From NCBI RefSeq assembly GCF_905171765.1, contig NC_053391.1:688629257-688693256 (forward strand): a stretch of DNA of 64,000 nucleotides, read 5' to 3'. A program made the position numbers and the translations under genes. Positions 55,661 through 64,000 of this stretch are shown here, one piece after another. Origin of the DNA: Bufo bufo (lineage: Eukaryota; Chordata; Amphibia; Anura; Bufonidae). Below the pieces are notes generated by a model. The model made no database searches, was not told where the DNA came from, and was given only the letters and a program-made list of their open reading frames with translations. How positions within the stretch are numbered: the first letter of the stretch is position 1; each line of letters begins with the position of its first letter.

Positions 55661-55662
55661 TT

Positions 55663-56215
55663 TCAGTCTGTGGTAGTTTCTATCCTAGGAAGGGGCAATA
55701 ATCTCCGAGCATTTAGGAGACTGATTGTTTTGGGGTAAAAGCTGTTCTTGAGCCTAGTTGTGCGGGCGTGTTGGGCTCTAAGACGCCTACCAGGTATGGG
55801 AATGAAAAGGCTGTGGCCGGGGTGAGTTGGATCCCCGCAGATAATCTTTGCCCTGTTGCTGCAGCGAGCAGTGAAGATGTCCTCCAGTGATGGTAGCTGA
55901 GGACCAGTGATCCTGCCGGCCATTCTGATGATGCGTTTGAGGGTCTTCTTGTCCTCAGAAGAGCAGCCGGAGGACCCCACTGTAATGCAGTATGTGATAA
56001 CAGATTCTATGGTGCACCTGTAAAAATTGACTAGCAGCTGTTTTGGGAGTTGTGCTTTCTTCAGGCTCCTCAGAAAATAAAGCCTCTGGAGGCCTTTTTT
56101 GGTATTTTCTGTTGTGTTTTTTATCCATGCCAGGTCCTGACTAATATGAACTCCCAAGAATCTGAAACTTTGAACTATCTCCACGTTTCCACCATTAATG
56201 CTAATGGGATGGTGT
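55663..56215 (-). pseudogene. L2-type LINE reverse transcriptase C-terminal part
   Basis: A 173-residue minus-strand frame contains SFRFLGVHISQDLAWIKNTT, KGLQRLYFLRSLKKAQLPK, LLVNFYRCTIESVITYCITV and RAKIICGDPTHPGHSLF. This order is characteristic of the end of L2-like LINE ORF2, as in vertebrate L2/CR1-group elements. The frame is open over this stretch, but the RT core, endonuclease and 3-prime tail are missing. It is wedged between two hAT-derived blocks. Confidence 0.88.
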
Positions 56216-56224
56216 CCATTTCGT

Positions 56225-57557
56225 GGTGATGCTGCAAGGCCTGAAAAATTGTGTATTTTGCCCCAAAAAGGGTGTTTTATTATAAGAAGAATAAAAGCCC
56301 TGTATATACAGGGTGTATCTCACACGGCCTGACCCACACTAGGCCGCAATTAAAGATTTGTGCACCAAATGGCGGTATTTCAAATACCTGAATAGAAGCC
56401 CTGTATTTAAAGAGTGTATCTCACACGCCCTGATCCACACTAGGCCGCTATCAAAGAATTGTGCCCAAAATGGCTTTATTTCAAATAACTGAATAGAAAG
56501 ACAGTATGTAAAGGGTGTATCTCACAATGACATATGCAGCAAAGGCTGCCAACTACATTTTTTTTGCCCAAACTGGTGTTTGTTTGATAACTGAATTTTA
56601 CAGCAGTATACAGCCCTGGAATTTCACACGTGCTGATGCTGCAAGGCCAGAAAAATAGTGGAATTTGGCAAGAAAGTGTGTTTTTAAAAATCCAGAATAT
56701 TATGGCTATATTTCTAGCTTAAATTGCACAGTGACTAATCCAGATGTTGTATGTTGCCAAAAAAGTGTTTTTTTTGGTAACAGAATATGAAAGCTGTATA
56801 TATTAAACTTGAATTTAACACTTGCAGATCTGGAAAATAGTGTTTTTTAACAAAAAAGTGTGTTTTTAAAAACACAAAAAATAATGGCTGTATTTCTAGC
56901 TTAAATTGCACACTGACTAAGCCTCCAAATGCACCAGATGTTGTAAATTGCCCAAAAAATTGTGATTTTTTTTTTTTTACAAACAGATTATTTGTGCTGT
57001 TTTTAAAGCTTGGATTTTAAAGTCCCAAAAGCTCAGATGCAGTGCTGGTGCACTGAGCTTGCAGAAAATTGCCGCGGCCGCCGCCCACTAACTGACCCAC
57101 CTATTTTTTTTCCGTCACTGGGCTCAGGGCAGGATAAAAAAATTGTACCCTGCACCCACACAACACAATGTATGTAGATCGCTGAGTTAGATTCACGTTT
57201 TGAGCAAAGATTCAGTCCTATTCTCTCCCTGAAATCACCAGCAACATCCTCTCCCTACACTAAGCACAGCAGAGTGACGTGCAGCGCTACATGACTCCAA
57301 CTTAAATAGGGGCTGGGTCACATGCTGCACTGGCCAATCACAGCCATGCCAATAGTAGGCATGGCTGTGATGGCTTCTAAGGGCACAGAGTTAAACGCTT
57401 GTTGATTGGCTGCTCTGCAGCCTTTCAAAAAGCGCCAAGAAAGCGCCGAACACCGAACCCAAACTTTTATTGAAATGTTCGGGTTCGAGTCCGGGGTCCA
57501 AAAATCCTAATGTTCGGTATGAACCCGAACTTTACAGTTCGGGTTCACTCAACCCTA
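56225..57557 (-). mobile_element. hAT 5-prime end fragment, hAT-1 type, minus strand
   Basis: The end at 57557 read outside-in is tagggttgagtgaacccgaa. Next come the terminal hairpin region shared with hAT-3 (57241-57460), diverged ~110-bp repeats with gtgtgttttt / agcttaaattgcaca words (56.6-57.0 kb), and three units at 56.23-56.54 kb with gtgtatctcaca and ggccg. The complement of the last block matches the 118-bp array of hAT-1. So this fragment shows what the missing left end of hAT-1 probably looks like. Confidence 0.8.
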
Positions 57558-58158
57558 GTGGTAGATCATGTGACATTTTTATAGAGCTGGTAGTTACGGA
57601 CACGCCGATACCAAATACGTCTATTAAATATATATTTTTTAATTAGATAATTGAGGGAAAACTTTTTTTAGAACGCTTTTATAATTCTTTACTTTTTATT
57701 TTACACTTTGTGTCCCCCCCATAAGGTCATAAAAGTGTACATTTAACTTACATTTTTTTCACTATTGATTTCTCCAGTAACTGGGGCTGACATAGTAGCC
57801 CCAGTTACAGGGGAAATACACCCCCCCATAAAGTCTGTACAGCAGTATACAACGCGTGCAGGACTGATCGAGTTCTATGGAAGACCCAACAGCTCCTGAA
57901 CTCCCCCAGCCTCGGCGGTCACATGACCACTGGGACTGGACAGGAAGCAGCATATCACTTCCTTGCTGTATACACAGTGCTTGTTCAGCGCTGTGTATAC
58001 AGCAATCTAGAAGGCAGGGACACCCAGGAACGGTTCCTGCCTTCTTTCTCGGGTGCCCTGCCATCACTGACAGCAGGCTCCCTGCTCAGCAGCTGCATCT
58101 ATTCAGAGAAAAAACAAACTGCCCAGGACGTTTATAGTCAATGGGCGGCCGGGAAGTG
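57558..58158. mobile_element. hairpin-rich TTAA-flanked repeat
   Basis: The right end, gggcggccgggaagtga, is followed by TTAA (58160-58163), similar to the gtgaagtggttaa end of the family at 63.8 kb. Internal hairpins are taactggggctg / tagccccagtta (57778-57807) and gctgtatacacag / ctgtgtatacagc (57964-58002). There is no coding sequence, and the left boundary is not clear. Confidence 0.5.
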
Positions 58159-58163
58159 ATTAA

Positions 58164-61104
58164 ATGCTATGTACACCTTTTGGAATTTATTTATATTTTT
58201 TTATTTTTGCATTGTACTCATTTTGAGGTAAATATATATTTTTTAATTGGTCTTCATTAAAAATAATGAACCCCTGTCTCTGTGTAGCCTTGAGTTTCTT
58301 TAGTAGCAGGATCTGTATTGTCGCTCTGTCAGGCAATATGTGCAGCACTATGAAGTGCCTTTTGCACTGTGGCATTAGAAGAATTTTGATATCTCTGACT
58401 TTTAGTCTAACCAGACTGTCTATTACTCTGTAAATCCTCTAGCGCCGTTCTATGGAAACAGTAGGTTTAAAGAGCACACCAAATGCTTGAAATAACTTCT
58501 TTATTACCTTTAACTGTTCTTCATATAACACTGCCGCCTACGCAGCAGATAGTCCATGTACATAACATGTGTTGAAAAGATATCACAAAATGGCAGTATG
58601 ATGGTGGTTCAACTGTTCAATCTTGTCATTCAACATAAAATGGTGGATATATTTCTCTCTTGAGTATCTGTACTCTCGCTTTAAGTTATTTAAGCACTTC
58701 ATGATCTCTCTGGGAGGTATTGTCATGGTGGGGAATGAGGAAAACCTTCCACCGTACAATGTCAAGTATAAAGGGGAAGCAGCTAGGCCAGGAAGCCGTG
58801 ATCAAGGAGCAGGTCATCTCCTATTGCGTCCCTAATCCTCGCCCTATCTCCTAACCATATGAGCTGACCTAGATGGTAGGACGGCTCATACCCTGGATAC
58901 ATTTGGCCCTGAGTCGCCCTGAGAATCCCTCCCATAGAAGCAGGGGAGAGATGACCTGTTCTTCCCAGACACCGAGGAACAGGAGTCTCAAATGGCCTAG
59001 CTGCAGGCAAAAGTGGAAGACTGAATACAGCATCAGAGTCGGCAGGTAAGAACACCAGACAACACGCTTACCTGCCGCTGCCACCACGACTGGAACCCGT
59101 GCATACGTACAGGAGCCCACACACCAAACAGGACTTCGTACAAACAACACCACACACTGGTATCCAGCACACCTGATACTGCCTGGACCCCATACAGCAA
59201 GGTGCATGGCAGCCCCAGGCAGCACTGCATACAGACTTATGGTTCACCCCTCCAGGAAACCAGCCCCCTCACGGAGGTAGACAAGTAAATGTCTAGCATA
59301 CATGCTGGATGACAACACCAAACAAGCTAGACATAACAACACACCAAATACCTAACCCCACACCAAACATACACCACATGTAAGGGAGGGAAGACATAGC
59401 TGGAGAACTCGGAATGACATCGCTGATGCCATCGATGTCCTATAAGGTGGCCCTCAAGGACTGGGCAGACAGAACACCCTGGACTGGAGCAGAGCTCCAG
59501 CACCAACGATGGCTGGAGTACCACTAACTCCAGCCAGGGAGCCACAGGTAATAAAACACGAGTGACCACACCCAGTCAGGGAGTTAACCCTTCCAGCACC
59601 AAACAGAGAGAGAAAACCACAAAAAGGGGAAGTGCACACAGCAGCCAACAAGCAACACGTTACCACAGGCAACAGCATGCGTGGCAACCATGTCACGGCG
59701 CACTCAGCAAAAGCTCTGACACTGTCACCACATTCCATAACAGCAAAACGTTGCCCAGGGCAACTGTAAGCGTGGCAAAAGTGTCACAGCGCACACAGCA
59801 AAGGCCGTGACAGGTATATCTGAGGTCTAACTAATAGTTCTACTTGCAGTATGCAGTTAGGAGTGACTATTTGCAGATTGGTTGACTTAAGTGTGATCTG
59901 GTATGGTTGTATGCAATTTGGATTGCAATATGGAATTTGAATGGTTGCAATTGTTTGTATGGTATTTGTAGTTTGCAATTGTATTTGCAATTTGTATTTG
60001 CTATTGAACTTACAATTGGTGGAACTGTAAGTAAATACATATATATCTAGTTCAGTATACAGTTCTAAACACAATACTAACAATATGAACATTATATAAC
60101 TGTTTTAACTACCTATTTTGGCCTCTTGTTCCCATAAAACTTAGCTCTCAGTGGAGTGAATGTCTCTTCAGCTCCTGTCTCTGGTGAAAAATGATTCCAG
60201 CAGCTCCTGCTAGGGGAATTCACAGACAGGCTGTGTGTGAGGCTGGCTGTGATTGGTGAAAAATCTTGCTGTGTGAGAAGCTGGCTGTGATTGGTCTAGA
60301 CTTCTGTCCAGCAACAACAGATTAACACCATACTTTCTGTTGTTTCTGCTGTGTCACTGAGCTTACCTTACATTTCAAAATTAATCTTAAAGGCATATTA
60401 TCTTTTTCTGTGAACACAAAATATAACAGTTATATGACATCCAAAACATGATGTCACAGTAAATAACTCTGCTTTTGTCTCTAACACATTAACATAGGAA
60501 CTGTATTAAGGCTATTGGCAGGTCTAGCTGTATACATATAAGGCATATTAGCAAATTAGGACAGGTCTTAGCTGGCCAGCTACAGGCAGCTAAGCTGACG
60601 GCTCCTTATCTCTGACCTTTGACCTTATAAACACTCATCATAGCTCAGTTCTTATCTTACTGATAAAAATGTGGCTTAAATAAGTGCTTATGACCTTTTA
60701 CTAATTTAGTGATAAGGTTTATTAGATGACCAGCACAAAGTAAAGTAAAAAGTGACATTCACACAGTTAGACAACCAGTTAACTCTTTGTGACAGAATGG
60801 CTGAATATTTTTAATAAAGATCAATTGGATAAATTATTTTTAGCCCAAAATGAGTAAAATGCACATCCACGAATTGCAGATCCGCAAAACATGGGTGCCA
60901 GCCTTGTGCACCTGCATCTTTTGGTTCCTCACTTCCCACCCTAGGTTAGAAATCTCTATTCACACAGTACTGACGGGTAGTGAGTTCGATTTGACTGCTT
61001 TGCCAAATTTCACAAAGAAATTTGCTTTGTGCCAAAAAGTAGCGGGTGCAATAATGGGGAATAGTAATTGCGCTGCTCCCGTCACGGAACCCCTCAGATG
61101 TCAT
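58164..61104. other. intergenic, mostly unassigned
   Basis: No convincing gene. Two diverged direct repeats lie at about 59655-59722 and 59747-59813 (caacagcatgcgtggcaa, gtgtcac, cgcacacagcaaa words). A low-complexity ttgcaattg / tatttgcaatttg stretch runs 59870-60020. Open frames here are short and lack motifs. Confidence 0.5.
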
Positions 61105-61109
61105 GTTCA

Positions 61110-61685
61110 TGTCACGGTCTCTCCTGTGACAGGGGTCAGAAGATGTTAGAGACTGGCTGCACGTGATGTGATCTGACAGCCTCTCTGGTTTCACTTGCTT
61201 CTGTGTTGTTTCTGGGTATGACCACACCTTTGGTCTCAGGTGTAGCTTAAGTGGTCATTCCAACTCCTCTATTTAGTCTGGCCTCACCCATCATGCTATG
61301 TGATTGATAGCTCCTTTCTGGTTGTGAAGACCTGGTGTCTGGTTCTCCTCTGAATTCCTGCTCGTCCGCATACTTCGGAGTTAAGTGTATTTTCCCTATT
61401 TCTTGTTTGCTGTATTCCCCTACCTTTTGGTATTAGGCCTGAGAGAGTCTCCTGTTCCTTCAGCTAGGAAGGAACAGGTCATCTCTTGTTCTGACACTAT
61501 TTCCAGGACCCTTTAGTGTTAGATAGGGCTCTAGGTTACAGCGTACGAACATTCTCACCATCAAGGGCTGTTCATACTTCACTAGGTGGTGACCTTTCCC
61601 CCTTTCCCTAGTTTCCAGGCCTAGTACCTTTTCCCTTCCCTCTTGTGGATGGTGTGAAGTTATCTACCCACACCGCGCCATGACA
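61110..61685. mobile_element. solo LTR-like insertion with 5-bp target duplication GTTCA
   Basis: The 576-bp insert begins TGTCACGGTC and ends GCGCCATGACA, with inverted TGTCA/TGACA tips. GTTCA flanks both sides (61105-61109 and 61686-61690). There is no coding sequence. The TG...CA ends and the perfect 5-bp duplication fit a solo LTR. It is unrelated in sequence to the one at 29.7 kb. Confidence 0.75.
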
Positions 61686-61690
61686 GTTCA

Positions 61691-62130
61691 TCACTGATCG
61701 TGACATCTGAGAATAACAGTGAGGGCTCTCAGGAGTTAATCCATTGGGTGGAAAAAATGCTCACCTTATCTATTTAAGTGCAAAGAGGCTACTGCAGCCA
61801 TCTTCATTGAAGATCCTGCGTGAAATCTGGCGCAGTGCGTGAAGACATCAACATGCTGGCCGGCATGGTGACGTCATACATCACCGTGCACGAGATTTCA
61901 CACAGGATCTCTAATTAAGATGACCACGACGGCCTCTTTGCGCTCAAATGCTGTATCTGCAGCACTGCAAGAGCTGAAGGACCTGCAATAACATTACCTC
62001 CATGTGATCAGTGCAGGTGGGAGCGGAGGTCAGCTGTGGAGCTGAAAAGTGGTGATGAAGGACAAGTGAGGATGTCATGTGACATGAGGTCAGCTTTCTG
62101 TGGAGAAACCATGGATTTATTGTGAGCCAA
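61691..62130. other. noncoding, MITE-like, host of the solo LTR
   Basis: Parts such as gcagccatcttcattgaaga and tcacacaggatctctaattaagatg resemble the interior of the MITE at 32371-32857. The LTR at 61110 therefore probably landed in a relative of that MITE. Confidence 0.4.
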
Positions 62131-62134
62131 AGAA

Positions 62135-62945
62135 ATGCTGATAGTTGTAGTCCTCTCCTCTTCTACTTCCTCCTTGTAATGTCCTCTGATATCACATAAT
62201 GATAGCCTGAACATGATGGGAGTTGTAGTTAGGTTGGCCAATGGCTTGACCCAAGAAAGACGGACCTCACCAACAACGCCCACGTTGATGAAGCCACGCC
62301 CCCGCCTCAGGATGCCACGCTCCCATCGGTGGCCGCAAAGGGGCGAAGGTGAGCTCGGGGCAGCCAGGGTGCTTCTCACCCCCCTCAGTCAGCCACAGGG
62401 AGCCATGTCTGCAGCTCTAGTGACTGACTGGGGGTTAGAGAAGCCTCAGTCAGTTGCTGCAGCTCACGCTCGGACAATGTAATGCTGCTGTCTGAGCGTG
62501 AGCTACTGAAAGAGTGGATATCCCTGTGTCCGTCCAGGCCCTGCGCCGGACGGAGGACAGGGAGCCAGAAAACCGGACTGTCCGGCCTAAAACTGGACGT
62601 CTGGCCACCCTAGTTGTAGTCTTCTCCTCTTCTACCTCCTCCTTGTAATGTCCTCTGATTTCACATAATGGTATCCTGAACATATTGGGAGTTGTAGTCC
62701 TCTCCTCTTATACCTCCTCCCTGTAATGTCCTCTGATATCACATATTAATAGCCTGAAGATGCTGGGAGTTGTAGTCCTCATATCTCCTTCCTGTAATGT
62801 CATCTGATATCATATAATAGCAGCCTGGACATGCTGAGCATTGTAGTCCTCTCCTCTTATACTTCCTCCCTGTAATGTCCTCTAATATCATATAATAATA
62901 GTCTGGACATGGTGGGAGTTGTAGTCCTCTCCTTTTATACCTCTT
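62135..62945 (+). repeat. ~80-bp tandem repeats (gggagttgtagt type)
   Basis: Five units contain gggagttgtagtcctctcct, ctcctccctgtaatgtcctc and tgatatcaca. One lies at 62140-62229 and four follow the MITE from 62613. The MITE at 62230 splits the array. Confidence 0.9.
62230..62612. mobile_element. hAT-type MITE with perfect 8-bp target duplication
   Basis: The ends are taggttggcca and tggccacccta. Gttgtagt flanks both sides (62222-62229 and 62613-62620). The 383-bp interior has no transposase; gactgtccggcctaaaac sits near the right end. The duplication comes from one unit of the surrounding tandem repeat. Confidence 0.85.
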
Positions 62946-63080
62946 CCTGTTTGCGGGCCGCAATACGGCCACGGCCGGGCAACCACCATGTGCATGAGGG
63001 CTAAGGGTGGTCACTAAGCAAATTGCACTCCCCAATGCACGGAACGGCCGCACAACGGCCGTGTGCATGAGGCCTTATGC
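62946..63080. mobile_element. fragments of the Harbinger-like MITE
   Basis: The right terminus cggccgtgtgcatgaggcc at about 63057-63075 and a second damaged terminus (catgtgcatgagggc) near 62990 match the ends of the element at 9788-10220. The interior is rearranged or deleted. Confidence 0.55.
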
Positions 63081-63104
63081 TTTTTTACAGCGGTCACTGA
63101 GGGA

Positions 63105-63812
63105 CTTTAAGATGGGTGCCGCCTTCTGCTATAACCGCCTGGACCGGCAGCGTTTCCTAGCATGCTGCATCTCTCTGGTGTGTCCTTATATCAGTTTACG
63201 ACCACATGTGGGGTGTTTCTGTAAACCGCAGAATAAGGGTAATAAATATTGAGTTTTGTTTGGCTGTATTCCCTCGATGTGTTAAAGAAAAAAATGGATT
63301 AAAATGGAAAATCTGCCAAAAAAGTGATCTCCATTTTCCTTTAATTCTTGTGAAACACCTAAAGGGTTAACAAAGTTTGTAAAATCAGTTTTAAGTAACT
63401 CGAGGGGTGTAGTTTCTACAATGGGGTCATTTATGGGGGTATCCACTATGTAAGCCTCACAAAGTGACTTCAGACCTGAACTGGTCGTTAAAAAGTGGGG
63501 TTTGGCAATTGCTTCAAAAATTCTAAGCCTTCTAATGATGTGATATGATGCCATATCCCATAGACATATGGGGAATGTTAAGTAATAAATATGTTATGAG
63601 GTATCACTTTCTGTTTTAAAAGCAGAGAAATAGAAATTTTAAAAATTGTGAATTTTTCAAACATTTTGGCAATGTGTCACAAGAAAACAATCTCTGAATG
63701 GCTTGGATAAGTAAAAGCGTTCCAAAGTTATTACCACATAAAGTGAGATATGTCAGATTTGCAAAATTAGGCCTGGTCAGTAAGGGGGGCAAATGGCCCG
63801 GATGTGAAGTGG
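63105..63812. mobile_element. TTAA-flanked repeat, right end
   Basis: Homologous to 37860-38600 (gtttacgaccacatgtgggg, acctaaagggttaacaaagt, gcctcacaaagtgacttcag). It ends gatgtgaagtgg followed by TTAA (63813-63816), which gives the terminus of the family beginning ttaaccacttcagg at 36178. Confidence 0.65.
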
Positions 63813-63816
63813 TTAA

Positions 63817-64000
63817 AGAAAATTATTAAGTAAAATAAATTCCATTGAAGAAACACTTTTCAATGGAATAAAATTGCAAAAAAATAAATTTCTCCACACA
63901 TTAGGTAAGTCACACACTACCCAATAATCATGTATTTTATCCCATACAGTGAGCACTATAAAGACAAATCCAGAATTGCTGATTTTTTGCGTGGAAAAAT
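63817..64000. other. A/T-rich end of window
   Basis: A short inverted repeat, ttccattgaa / ttcaatggaa, lies at 63841-63869. Nothing else is recognised. Confidence 0.5.

Noticed and set aside
59454..59810. Open frames with Cys-rich or Ser-rich composition
   Set aside because: Short, in diverged direct repeats, no homologous motif, no supporting splice or promoter signals.

Overview
The window looks like nuclear DNA of an anuran amphibian, probably a non-Xenopus frog or toad. This rests on intronless odorant receptors of the 131-2-like type found in fish and frogs, and on a dense mix of hAT, Tc1/mariner, Penelope-like, L2/CR1-type LINE, Ty3/Gypsy and Harbinger-like repeats. There are no operons, rRNAs or tRNAs. 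The only plausible host genes are two near-identical odorant-receptor-like GPCR genes, at about 21.99-22.92 kb and 46.75-47.73 kb. Everything else that codes is transposon-derived.

Layout. 0-4.75 kb: decayed hAT element (hAT-1) with a 118-bp tandem array upstream of its transposase. 5.05-8.71 kb: LTR element with both LTRs, a 4-bp target duplication and two retropepsin-like modules but no reverse transcriptase. 9.79-10.22 kb: Harbinger-like MITE. 10.31-15.15 kb: hAT-2. 15.15-20.5 kb: noncoding repeats holding a hammerhead-like ribozyme motif and two complete Tc1/mariner elements with intact transposases, one DD34E and one DD37E. 20.56-30.78 kb: segmental duplication copy A (receptor A). 30.8-38.7 kb: MITEs, a Gypsy integrase remnant amplified as a 249-bp array, and hairpin-rich TTAA-flanked repeats. 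38.7-44.6 kb: hAT-3 on the minus strand, one reading frame broken only by three in-frame stops. 45.37-55.64 kb: duplication copy B (receptor B). 55.6-64 kb: L2-type LINE piece, a hAT 5-prime end, a solo LTR, MITEs and hairpin repeats.

The central feature is the direct duplication. The two receptor frames lie exactly 24,805 bp apart and differ at about 11 nucleotides by eye. Since duplicating, each copy has a different set of insertions: A carries a 1.7-kb hairpin element, an intact Tc1 with about 210-bp terminal repeats and a solo LTR; B carries a decayed Tc1, a Penelope-like element with 769-bp inverted arms and a Tc1 terminal fragment. Several have clean empty sites in the other copy, so the locus is a natural record of insertion events. 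The open frame shared by both receptors starts with GTG in copy A and ATG in copy B; an internal ATG 13 codons downstream is common to both.

Limits: everything was read by eye. Family names rest on motifs, termini and target duplications. Percentages and repeat boundaries are approximate, and whether the duplication is real or a retained haplotype cannot be settled from sequence alone.
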